A model generated the notes under the pieces. That model did not search any database. It had not been told where the DNA came from and was given only the letters and a program-made list of their open reading frames with translations. A DNA stretch of 64,000 nt from contig CM034304.1 of assembly GCA_019925795.1 (NCBI GenBank), forward strand, positions 24,444,228 through 24,508,227, given 5' to 3'. The translations under genes and the position numbers were made by a program. The stretch comes from Dendrobium chrysotoxum (lineage: Eukaryota; Streptophyta; Magnoliopsida; Asparagales; Orchidaceae). Below, piece after piece: positions 35,834-45,640 of this stretch (the stretch's first letter is position 1; each line of letters opens with the position of its first letter).

Positions 35834-36452
35834 GATCATCCTAGACGATATTCACATTGTCCTGGACGATCAAGTAAAAATAGAAACACTAATTAGGGAG
35901 ACCAAGTTAAGTGTGTCTGATTAAGCAGATCATCCTGGATGATCTATATATCGTACGGGACGATAGGCTCAAATAAAAACTTCTCAGCCGCCAGATCAAG
36001 TTAGGCAAGTATTTATTTTTGGATATTTGGTCTGGTGATTAAGGAAAGCAATTAATATTTAATTGATACAATCATATCGTCCGGGATGATCACAGGATCG
36101 TCCGGGATGATCATGATCGTCTAGTGTGTTTCAGTTGTACGTCCAGAGCGGTCATCAGGATGATTTTTGCCCTTTTTGAACTAATCGTCCCGGACGATAT
36201 CCGTATCGTCCTGGACGATCAAGTCATTTTTGGATCGTCTAACACAAGTTCCTCTGGACGACTAGAGCGGTCTTCTGAATGAAATTCTTGGATTTACACT
36301 AATCTTCCCGGACGATCGCAGAATCGTACGGGACGATATGATCAATTTTTTCTACTGATCGTCTAGAAGAGCCAGATCGTCCAGGCTGAAATAACTGATT
36401 TTGAACTAATCGTACATGACGATATTTAGATCATCCTGGATAATTCTTGCTG
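35834..36452. repeat. Palindrome cluster, type GATCGTCCNGGACGATC
   Basis: About 15 complete or partial dyads with core CGTCC(C/T/G)GGACG or CATCCTGGATG, many in close pairs, for example CGTCCCGGACGATATCCG followed at once by TATCGTCCTGGACGATC (36185-36220). Half-sites such as CGTCCAGAGCGGTC also occur. All lie upstream of the likely core promoter. Confidence 0.88.
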
Positions 36453-36485
36453 ACCAGTTGAGATTTAGGGCAATTTTAGAGCCCT

Positions 36486-36496
36486 CCTTTAAAAGA
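36486..36496 (+). promoter_or_regulatory. Candidate TATA box of SIRE-like LTR
   Basis: CTTTAAAAGAT lies just after the palindrome cluster and before GAGAGAGA runs. The same box is at about 44522 in the 3' LTR. The start of transcription is inferred to lie shortly downstream. Confidence 0.4.
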
Positions 36497-36700
36497 TATT
36501 TTTCTTCGAACAAAAAAAATCTTTTGCCACTTTCCTTTCCAGAGAAACCCTAAAGAGAGAGAGAATTTGGGAGAGAGAGAGAGGATCTTGTGAGGGATTC
36601 ACAAAGGTTGCTCCAAGCAAGGATTAGAGTCATCTTCTCCGCTCGTCATCTCCGGTCTTGTCAGTGTTTCTTAGGAGGATCATCGACAAGAAGATCTGGG

Positions 36701-36830
36701 TTCTCTGCCCGCTTCAGGAGGAAGAAAAAGGAGTTCAGGTTCTCTGCCTGCTTTAGGAGGAAGCAAAAGGAGTCCGAGGTTCTCTGCCTGCTTCAGGAGG
36801 AAGCAAAAGGAGGTTAGGTTCTCTGCCTCA
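36701..36830 (+). repeat. ~39-bp tandem repeat in LTR (3.3 copies)
   Basis: Units starting TTCTCTGCCTGCTTCAGGAG at 36701, 36740, 36780 and a partial one at 36819. The same array is at about 44750-44878 in the 3' LTR. The Arg/Lys/Glu-rich short frames here derive from it. Confidence 0.9.
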
Positions 36831-37206
36831 CCGTGTCGGTGGAAAAGAGTTTTTATACAGGCTTCTCCGCCTTGCTGTGGGAGCAAAAGGAGAGACACTT
36901 TGAGTTAGTGCAATACCCGGAGGGGAGGCTTCGGGGAGTGGACGTAGGTCAAGTTGACCGAACCACAATAAAAATCTGGTGTATTCTTTCTGATTACTTT
37001 ATGCACTTTTGTTTTTTATTATTAACTGCTTTGGTGAAATTTGTATTTGATCTTTTCGTTTATGTGTTTTACTTATTTTCGCTGCAAATCATCGAAAAGA
37101 TTTTTTACTGTTGCTCTCAAATTTTTAAATAACCAATTCACCCCCCCCTCTTGGTTAGCCTCGGGACTAGTTCATCAGGGCTTAACATCCCTATCGAACT
37201 TTTAAG

Positions 37207-37218
37207 TGGTATCAGAGA
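37207..37218 (+). promoter_or_regulatory. Primer-binding site, tRNA-Met type (SIRE-like copia)
   Basis: TGGTATCAGAGA lies two bases after the LTR end and matches the plant initiator tRNA-Met primer site in 11 of 12 bases. Confidence 0.92.
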
Positions 37219-37260
37219 GGGATTCAAAAATTTAAGTTTAAAAACTTTTGAATTTGATCC

Positions 37261-39059
37261 ATGGCTAACTTTGGTAATCGTAATACTGTTGAAGGTTATT
37301 CAATTACACGACCGCCATTGTTTGATAACATACCTTTTGATTTTTGAAAAATTCGCATGTTCACTTTTCTTCAATCAATTGATTATCGTATGTGGATGCA
37401 TGTTAAGGATGGCTACGAGCCGCCTTTTAGAATGGTTAACAATGTTAAAACTGAATTACCTTTCACTGATTAGACATTTGATGATCGTGACTTAGCCCAA
37501 CTGAATGCCAAATGTTTAAACTATTTTTTCTATGCTTTAAAATCTGAGGATTACATGCGTGTCTCTACGTATACAACTAGAAAAGAGATTTGGGATAGAC
37601 TGTGTATCACTTATGAAGGTACAATTGAAGTCAAACAGTCTAGGTTAAACATTTTGCTTCATGACTATAAACTTTTTCACATGAAACCTACTGAATCCAT
37701 TTCTGAAATATATACAAGGTTTACTCAAATTGTTACCTCTTTGCATGCCTTAGGTAGAGAACTTACAAACTACGAAAGAGTGAACAAAATTCTTAGATGT
37801 TTTCCTTCTTCGTATGATGCTAAGATAACTGCAATCCCTGAATCTAAAGATTTGAATACTTACTCTATTAATAGCTTACTTGGATCACTTATTGCTTACG
37901 AGCAAGGGGTGAACCAAAGATAGCTTGATGCAGGTGAGAAGAAGAAGGAGAAAATAGTAGCACTGAAGGCCAATGAGAGTGATACTAGTTCTTTCAGGTC
38001 TGATAGCGATGACGTTGCCTTGATCACTAGGCAATTCAAAAGCTTTCTAAGGAAGAAACACAAGAACTTTCAGAAGTGGAACAAGGGTAAGTCTGGAAAA
38101 AATTTTAAGGGTTCATTTTATACGGTATGTTTTGAATGCAGGAAGCCTGGACACATTAAGGCTGAATGTCCTACACTTAAAGCTCACCTAAGCAAGGAGA
38201 AGGGTGAGAAGAAACACAAGTTCATGAAGGACAAGAAGCAGATTCAAAAGACATTTTAGGCAGATTCTGCATCTGACTCTTCTGAGACTGAAGCTGAAGA
38301 GGAGGAAACAAATTTGTGTCTGATGGCTGATGATCATCATGGTCAGTCTGACCAAGAAGAGATATGTGAGCTTACTTACGATCAACTATTTGAAATATTT
38401 GAAAAAATTCATGCATCGTATAGGAAGCTTAAGAAAACTCATGCTAACATGAAATTGGAACTTCTGAATTTATAAAAAGAGCATGATTCGATAGTTAAAG
38501 ACATTCCACACTTGAAAGCAATCACATGTCTTTACTTGATGAGTTTGATGAATTGAACAAAAAATATTCTGATATGACTACTGAGTATGATTTACTAAAA
38601 ACTACGCATGTTGATTTAGAAAAAACTTTCAAAGAATTAGACAATCTGGCATGTGAAGTGGAGAGCAGCAATGGTGCTTTGAAATTTGAAATTACAAGTT
38701 TAAAGAAAGAAAATGAATTTTTGAAAGTTAAGATCAATGCTTTTGAGAAACATGAAACACCTCATATATTTGCACAATTTTATGCACCTCCACCTTTTAC
38801 AGAATATGATTCAAAATCATCAAAGCATGTTTCATACAAACCTAGGAAGAGGCACTATCACCCACGTAGATTAGTTAACCCTTTTCCTGGTGTTAGATAT
38901 TTTTCCTGTGGCATGTTAGGACATATTTCCCACACCTGCACTATTCATCGTAGTACACATTGGGTGTGGAGGCCCAAATTGCATGTTTCACAGCACAGCA
39001 CACATGCATTGCATTCTTCTTTTCATAAGAAGGTTTGGGTTCCTAAAACTGACATTTGA
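37261..39059 (+). pseudogene. Copia gag with two CCHC-type regions, broken
   Basis: Starts at ATG 37261 (MANFGNRNTVEGYS...), 54 bp after the PBS. The UBN2-type body (37555-37923) includes EVKQSRLNILLHDYKLF and FTQIVTSLHALGREL. The first zinc knuckle (about 38130-38170) is CFECRKPGHIKAEC, complete. A coiled-coil-like Lys/Glu/Leu region (38526-38750) follows, then a second knuckle near 38900 reading YFSCGMLGHISHTC, where the first Cys is Tyr. Stops occur at about 37348 (DF*KI), 37474, 37921, 38257 and 38474. Most sit where the family has Trp or Gln. Gag would form the particle and bind genomic RNA. Here it cannot be made as one chain. Confidence 0.88.
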
Positions 39060-39070
39060 TGATTTTGTAG

Positions 39071-42000
39071 GTGTGCTCTCACACAAGACCTCGTGAGAGC
39101 ATGTGGTACTTGGACAGCGGATGTTCTAGACACATGACTGGAGATGCAAATCAGTTCATTTCATTGGAGGCCAGGGTTGGAGGTAAGGTTACACTTGGAG
39201 ATAACACCACCAAGAGGGTGGTAGGTTCAGGTATAATTGGTGATTCAAAGAGTTTTATGATTGACAATATTTTGCTTGTAGATGGACTGAAACACAACTT
39301 GCTGAGCATCAGTCAACTCTGTGACAAAGGATACAGCATCAAATTCCTGCCCACTTGCTGCATTTTAAGCTTAAATGACAAAATTATTTTACAGGGACAA
39401 AGGATAAATAATGTCTACAAGTTGGATGTAAGTTGCATTAAAGCTGAAAATTCAATTTGCTTAAAAACTGCTGCTGATGAGTCTTGGTTGTGGCATAGGA
39501 GGTTGTGTCATGCCAGTATGAAAACCCTTACGAGAGTTACCCAAAAGGACTTAGTTAGAGGTGTCCCTAAGCTTAAGTTCACTAAGGACCACCTGTGTGA
39601 TGCCTGTCAATTAATGAAGCAAGTCCAGTCCTCCTTTCACTCTGTTAAGGACATTAGCACCTCTAGACCTTTAGAAGTCCTTCAAATAGATCTCTTTGGA
39701 CCCATTAGCACTGCTAGCTTAGGGGGGAAAGTCTATAGTTTTGTGATTGTTGATGACTACTCGAGGTTCACTTAGATTAAATTCTTGTCACACAAATCTG
39801 AGTCATTTGATGAATTTAAGTCCTTCTCCACTTGGATTCAGAGGAAATTAAGTTGTGAGATCTTGACTATTCATAGTGATCATGATGGAGAGTTTGAAAA
39901 TGTGAAATTTAGAAGTTTCTGTGAGGAGCAAGGGATTAGTCATAATTTTTTAGCTCCTATGACCCCTCAGCAGAATGGGGTAGCTGAAAGGAAGAACATG
40001 ACCTTAGTGGAAGCCGCTAAAGCCATGCTTGCTGAGTATTCACTTCCAAAATATTTTTGGGCTGAAGCGGTGAACACTGCCTGTTATGTGCTGAATAGGG
40101 TGAATGTAAGATCAAATCTGAACAAGACACCTTATGAGATCATTAAGGGTAGAACTCCAAACCTATCCTACCTCTATGTCTTTGGCTGTAAGGTTTTTAT
40201 TCTGAACAATGGGAAATCATCCTTAGGAAAATTTGACCCCAAATCTGATGAAGGAGTATTCTTAGGCTATTCTAGTGTAGGGAAATCCTTTAGGGTGTTC
40301 AATAAGAGGACTTTGGTGGTGGAAGAGACAACTCATGTGGTGTTTGATGAATCTGATCCTAATGTGACTAGAGTTGAGGATGAAAAAGAGGTAGAGGAGA
40401 TTACCCAAGGGGTTGGAAATGTAAATCTGGAGGAAAGGGTAGAACCTCAAACCACACTGCCTAGAGATTGAAGATATTCTTCGAGTCATCCTAAAGAACT
40501 TATCTTAGGAGACCCTTTTGAAGGTGTTAGGACTAGGCATGGACTTAGGAAGGAAGTAAACCACTCTGCCTTTATCTCAATGACTGAACCTACCAACATC
40601 AATCAAGCCCTTTCACATGAGTTTTAGATCTTAGCTATGCAAGAAGAATTAAATCAATTTGTAAGGAATGATGTTTGGGAGTTAGTAGAAAGACCTCAAA
40701 ATTAAAGTATTGTGGGAACCAAGTGGGTCTTTAAGAATAAAATGAATAATTCTGGTGTGGTGGTTAGGAATAAGGCAAGATTGGTGGCTAAGAGGTACAA
40801 TCAGATTGAACAGATTGATTTTGAGGAGACTTTTGCTCCTGTAGCTAGATTGGAAGTCATTAGAGTGCTACTAGCCTTTACCTGTTATAAGGGATTTAAG
40901 CTATTTCAAATGAATGTCAAGAGTACCTTTTTAAATGGGGTAATAAAAGAGGATATTTTTGTAGAATAATCCCCAGATTTTGAGAGTTCCCAATATCCAA
41001 ATCATGTTTACAAATTAAAAAAGGCCTTATATGGATTGAAACAGGAACCCAAAGCTTGGTATGAGAGGCTTAGCACATTCCTATTAGAAAGAGAGTTTGT
41101 TAAGGGGAGCGTAAAGACCACCCTTTTTCTGAGGAGAATAGGGGATGACTTACTCATTGTCCAGATCTATATTGATGATATAATTTTTGGATCTTCTGAT
41201 AAATATTTATGTGATGAGTTTTCTAAAATAATGAGTAAGGAGTTTGAGATGAGTATGATGGGAGAATTGTCCTACTTTTTGGGGTTTAGCATAAGGCAAA
41301 TGGATGATGGAACATTTCTTAATCAATTTAAATACACTAAGGATATTTTGAAGAAATATGAAATGGACAAAGCCAAGCCAATCAACACTCCCATGAGCTC
41401 CTCTGTTCAGTTAGGTAAGGATTGAAGTAAAAAATCTATTGATCAGAAGAAGTATAGAGGTATAATTGGATCACTACTTTACCTGACTGCTAGCTGACCT
41501 GATATTATGTTTAGTGTTCGTCTTTGTGCTAGGTTTCAGGCTAATCCTAAAGAGTCCCACCTGACTGCTGTTAAGAGAATTCTTAGATATCTTTTAGGGA
41601 CCCCAAACCTAGGAATCTGGTACCCTAGGCACAACACCTCTTTTGAGATTATTGGATATTCTGATTCTAACTTTGTAGGGTGTAGGGTGGATAGAAAGAG
41701 TACTTCTGGAACTTATCAATTCATAGGACAGTCTTTAGTCTCCTGGTCCATTAGAAAATAGAACTCAGTTGCACATTCCACTGCTGAAGCTGAGTACATT
41801 ACCTTAGGGAGTTGTGTAGCCCAAGTTCTTTGGTTGAAGCAACAAGTCTTAGATTTAGGATTACCTGTGGGCATAATTTCTGTTCTGTGTGATAATACTA
41901 GTGTCATCTGCATCTCTAAGAATCTAATCCAACATTCTAGAACCAAACACATTGATATAAGACATCACTTCATTAGGGACCATATTACAAAAGGGGACAT

Positions 42001-42118
42001 TAAGCTACATCATGTAGCAACTGAAAATCAGCTGGCTGACATATTTACTAAACCATTGGCCTTTGACTCATTCAGCATTTTGAGGACCAGATTAGGTGTG
42101 ATTGATATAAATGCATGA
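39071..42118 (+). pseudogene. Copia pol (protease, integrase, RT, RNase H), broken by in-frame stops
   Basis: Domains in order. Protease: WYLDSGCSRHMTG (39100), catalytic Asp intact. Zinc-binding start of integrase: WHRRLCHASMKTL and CDACQLMKQ. Integrase core: Asp in LQIDLFGP, Asp in IHSDHDGEFEN, Glu in NGVAERKNMTL. RT from about 40700: GTKWVFKNKMN, RLEVIRVLLAF, QMNVKSTFLNG, and YIDD intact in QIYIDDIIFGSS (41166-41200). RNase H: YSDSNFVGC, HSTAEAEYITL, then ENQLADIFTKPL. Stops at about 39776, 40471, 40627, 40703, 40967, 41423, 41495 and 41759 cut it. Apart from these, catalytic residues survive, so decay is recent compared with the other elements here. Confidence 0.92.
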
Positions 42119-43556
42119 TTTTGATGACTTCTAATTTTTGATGTGTCTATTTTTCATTCTGTTTCTGTTAGTTAGTTGTTTGATTTGATTATCCATTTTC
42201 TGTTAATTTTTATTTGTTTGCTGATTTTCATTTTAGTCTTGTTAGGTTGATCTGAGTATTTAACTTGATGTGATTTTCTACTTGCTTTTATATTTACTGT
42301 TTTATTCCTTTCAAAATTAGATCACTGCTCACTACTGCTAAAAAAAAAAAATAGATTTTTGACTAAGAGTTTTGCCTTGTTTTTATTTGGAAGCTTATAA
42401 GCAGTGATTGATTCCACTGGATCTGTTAAAGGGAAGAAACATTGATGATTGTTTCTCTTCCTCTAACTCTTTTACTGGTGTATTATTTCTTTTGGATAAA
42501 AATCTTCTTCAAAATTAAAAAGTTAGTATTTAAAATAGAAATTTATTTTATCTTTCTACAGTAATCTATCTCATATGAATAGTGTTTTTCAAAGTCTTGA
42601 GTCATTATTATGATTTTCTAAACCAAGTGATTGCACTTATCATACGATGTATGATTTTTTTTTTGTGAATTACTCTTCCTTATTGTAGAGAGTAAGCTTT
42701 GGCGTCTCTTATGTCTGGAAGGTAATTTTATAGCTGAGATCCTTTAATGATTTTGAGAGGGAGAAAGATTACAAAAGATGCACAGTGCGCCAAATAAATT
42801 AAAAAAGAGGCACAAAATGAGCCCAAAGCTGAAAAGATACGAAATATTGCCAAACTAAAAGATACACAAACTGTATCAAAAATCAAAAGATGCGCAAAGC
42901 GCCAAACAAATTTAAAAAAAGGCACAAAATGAGCCCAAATCAAGCTTTCTTCCCTTTCAGATTATTAAATATCTTAGAAAAAATTCATGCGCCACTTAAT
43001 ATTTTCAAAAGCTTGAGTTTGAAAGTCCTGATTTCTGATTTATTACTTTGCAACACTATTATATCAGATATTTTTCTGAAACGAGGCTTGAAATGATCTC
43101 TTTTCGAATCTAATTTATTTTCTTCTGAATTGGATTTTTGTTTTGAAAGGAATTTGCATCTATAAGGTGTTCGAGGTGGGAGTTACGAAAGTTAATTTTC
43201 TAACTTGTTTTGGATTTCAGCGCTGTTAATCGTCTTCTTATTGGTTTTTGGATTTAAAATTAAGGGAAAATTCCTTTTACTGGAGCTGATTAAAAAAAAA
43301 AGGGGGAGCAGTAAGTCTTGCGTTTTTAGAATTCTATGGGTTTTACTATTAGGTGTCCTCCTCCTTTTTGTGATGTCAAAAGGGGGAGTTAGTAGTAGTT
43401 TTTTGGTTTATGCATTGATCTTGTCTTGGAGTATTTATGTCATTTGTAGTTATTTTCCTGTACTGCTCTAATTATTCACTGAAATTTAGTTTTCGATGTG
43501 CGTTGGTTGACTCCTAATTCTTTTATTTTAAACTACTGTATAAATATTTGCCATCA
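42119..43556 (+). other. Post-pol region of the SIRE-like copia
   Basis: T-rich, with no frame beyond the small one at 43205. 42770-42935 contains five units of ~34 bp of the type AAAAGATGCGCAAAGCGCC / AGGCACAAAATGAGCCC, shared with 11570-11725 of the pol-less copia. Purine runs at 43291-43308 and 43377-43390 (AAAAGGGGGAG) resemble the PPT. Confidence 0.75.
43205..43471 (+). CDS. Small hydrophobic frame in env-like position (doubtful)
   Basis: An 88-codon frame, very rich in Leu, Val, Ile and Phe, with about three candidate membrane spans (SALLIVFLLVFGF; LWVLLLGVLLLFV; LVYALILSWSIYVI) and a Lys-rich loop between the first two. SIRE-type elements often carry an env-like frame between pol and PPT, and this is the right place. 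However, T-rich DNA gives such hydrophobic frames by chance, and the frame overlaps PPT-like purine runs. I consider it more likely fortuitous. Confidence 0.15.
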   Translation: MFWISALLIVFLLVFGFKIKGKFLLLELIKKKRGSSKSCVFRILWVLLLGVLLLFVMSKGGVSSSFLVYALILSWSIYVICSYFPVLL

Positions 43557-43558
43557 TC

Positions 43559-43572
43559 AAAAAGGGGGAGAT
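43559..43572 (+). promoter_or_regulatory. Polypurine tract (SIRE-like copia)
   Basis: AAAAAGGGGGAGAT directly precedes the 3' LTR start TGTTGCAAAT at 43573, the standard position for plus-strand priming. Confidence 0.92.
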
Positions 43573-45252
43573 TGTTGCAAATCTGATTTTGATAATGACA
43601 AATATGTTTGTATTCTGGTTTGCTTGGCTAATCCATTTCAGGTACAAAAGATCAAAAGCAACTCAAGCCAACTCAAGATCGGGTCCAAGTGTGTCTAAAT
43701 GTACTATTTTTTTTCTTTTATTGAGTCAATTATAATGTAACTGATCTCCTAGCTAAATAACCTTGCACACACACACTCAGGGGGAGAGCTTGAGTGAATT
43801 AGAGTTTCTATTCAATTTTTGTTCAGATAATCCTGGACGATATTCACATCGTCATGGACGATCAAGTAAAAATAGAAACCCTAATTAGAGCGACCAAGTT
43901 AAGTGTGTCTGATTAAGCAGATCATCCTAGACGATCTATACATCGTACGGGATGATAGGCTCAAATCAGAAATTCTCAGCCGCCAGATCAAGTTAAGCAA
44001 GTATTTATTTTTGGATGTTTGGTCTGATCGTCCCGGACGATACGTGTATCGTCCTAAACGATCCAATACAATCATGCCTAAATTAGTCTGGTGATTAAGG
44101 AAAGTAATTAATATTTAATTGATACGATCATATCGTTCGGGACAATCATGATAGTCTAGTGTGTTTCAGCTGTACGTCCAGAGCGGTCATCAGGATGATT
44201 TTTTCCCTTTTTGAATTAATCGTCCCGGATGATATCCCTATAGTCCTGGACGATCAAGACATTTTTGGATCGTCCAACACAAGTTCCTCTGGACGACCAG
44301 AGCGGTCTTTTGGACAAAATTCCTGGATTTACACTAATCGTCCCGGACGATCGTAGAATCATATGGGATGATAGGATCAATTTTTTCTACTGATCGTCCA
44401 GAAGAGCCAGATCGTCCAGGCTGAAACAGCTGATTTTGAACTAATCATTTAGGATGATATTTAGATCGTCCTGGACGATTCTTGCCGACCAGTTAAGATT
44501 TAGGGCAATTTTAGAGCCCTCCTTTAAAAGATATTTTTCTTCGAACAAGAAAAATCTTTTGCCACTTTTCTTTCCAGAGAAACCCTAGAGAGAGAGAGAG
44601 TTTGGGAGAGAGAGAGAGGATCTTGTGAGGGAGAGTTTATGAGGGATTCACAAAAGTTACTCCAAGCAAGGATCAGAGTCATCTTCTCCGCTCGTCGTCT
44701 CTGGTCTTGTCAGTGTTTCTTGGGAGGATCATCGGCAAGAAGATCCGAGTTCTCTGCCCGCTTCAGGAGGAAGCAAAAGGAGTTCAGGTTCTCTGCCTAC
44801 TTCAGGAGGAAGCGAAAGGAGTCCAAGGTTCTCTGCCTGCTTCAGGAGGAAGCAAAAAGAGGTTAGGTTCTCTGCCTCACCGTGTCGGTGGAAATGAGTT
44901 TTTGTACAGGCTTCTCCACCTTGCTGTGGGAGCAAAAAGAGAGACACTTTGAGTTAGTGCAATACCCGGAGGGGAGGCTCCGGGGAGTGGACGTAGGTCA
45001 AGTTGATCGAACCACTATAAAAATCTGGTGTGTTCTTTCTAATTATTTTCTGTACTTTAGTTTTCTGTTATTAACTGCTTGGGTGAAATCTGTATTTGAT
45101 CTTTTCGTTTGTGTGTTTTACTTGTTTTCGCTGCAAATCATCGAAAAGATTTTTTACTATTGCTCTCAAATTTTTAAATAACAAATTCACCCCCCCTCTT
45201 GGTTAGCCTCGGGACTAGTTCATCAGGGCTTAACATCCCTATCAAACTTTCA
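43573..45252 (+). repeat. 3' LTR of the SIRE-like copia
   Basis: 1680 bp. Same layout as 35583-37204: palindrome cluster 43826-44483, TATA-like box near 44522, 39-bp repeats 44750-44878, end CAAACTTTCA. It carries 62 bp (44027-44088, a dyad pair) absent from the 5' LTR and lacks one ~20-bp dyad found there. Confidence 0.93.
43826..44483. repeat. Palindrome cluster in the 3' LTR of the SIRE-like copia
   Basis: Same dyads as in the 5' LTR, for example GATCGTCCCGGACGATACG plus TATCGTCCTAAACGATC (44026-44063) and AATCGTCCCGGACGATCG (44337-44354). Confidence 0.88.
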
Positions 45253-45257
45253 CAGCA

Positions 45258-45640
45258 TTCATCAGGTTGAAGGGCATGACTGCATAGTAGAATATGCCAA
45301 TAGTCATTCTGAACGATGTGTATTTCTTATCTTCATGAGCCATTTTGATCTGGTTATACCCCGCTGACCCATTTATAAAGGAGAATAAATCATAATTAGA
45401 AGTATTATCAACCAATAGTTTTAATATAGGAGCAAAAAGTCATCTTTTGGACACACTTATTGAGATCATAAAAGTAAATACAAATATGAATTTGCCCATT
45501 TTTCTTTTTTATAGGAACAATATTGGTAATCCAATTGGTATATTTCTCTTCTTGGATGAAGCCTGCTTTGATGAGTTTTTGTGTTTCTACAATCATCTGC
45601 TCTTCAATCACCAATCTCATTCGTCTTGGAGCTTACTTAA
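45258..45640 (-). pseudogene. Tat-type reverse transcriptase, N-terminal part
   Basis: Frame 45408-45620 reads VIEEQMIVETQKLIKAGFIQ, then NWITNIVPIKKKNGQIHICI and FYDLNKC: the RT entry (E-x-KLIEAGFI, W-x-ANIVPVKKKNG, DFRDLN). The Asp of DFRDLN survives in the shifted form YFYDLN. To the left, VIQMAHEDKKYTSFRMT-like and GVFYYAVMPFNLMNA-like blocks lead to the copia target duplication at 45253-45257. The remainder is at 35027-35577. Confidence 0.85.

Larger units (their letters stand above)
35583..37204 (+). repeat. 5' LTR of the SIRE-like copia
   Basis: 1622 bp, TGTTGCAAATTTG to CGAACTTTTA. Contains the palindrome cluster (35834-36452), a TTTAAAAGA box near 36488, GAGA runs, ~39-bp tandem repeats (36701-36830) and the CGGGGAGTGGACGTAGGTCAAG block near its end. 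It lacks a 62-bp piece present in the 3' LTR (44027-44088). Confidence 0.93.
35583..45252 (+). mobile_element. Ty1/copia retrotransposon, SIRE/Maximus-like, structurally complete but coding-dead
   Basis: LTRs 35583-37204 and 43573-45252 begin TGTTGCAAAT and end AACTTT(C/T)A. The 5-bp target duplication CAGCA is perfect (35578-35582 and 45253-45257). PBS (37207), gag (37261), pol with copia order PR-INT-RT-RH (39071-42118), a 1.4-kb post-pol region and PPT (43559-43572) are all present. Long LTRs, two zinc knuckles in gag and a post-pol spacer fit the SIRE/Maximus lineage. At least a dozen in-frame stops make it non-autonomous. It lies inside the RT gene of the Tat-type element. Confidence 0.93.

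Noticed and set aside
35834..36452. CRISPR-like array
   Set aside because: Repeats are short palindromes of irregular spacing inside LTRs of a plant retroelement. There are no uniform spacers and no cas genes.
36590..37132. Frames of 72-99 codons within the copia LTRs (also 44639-45181)
   Set aside because: They lie in LTR sequence duplicated at both ends of the element and come from the 39-bp repeat and leader. No known LTR protein matches.
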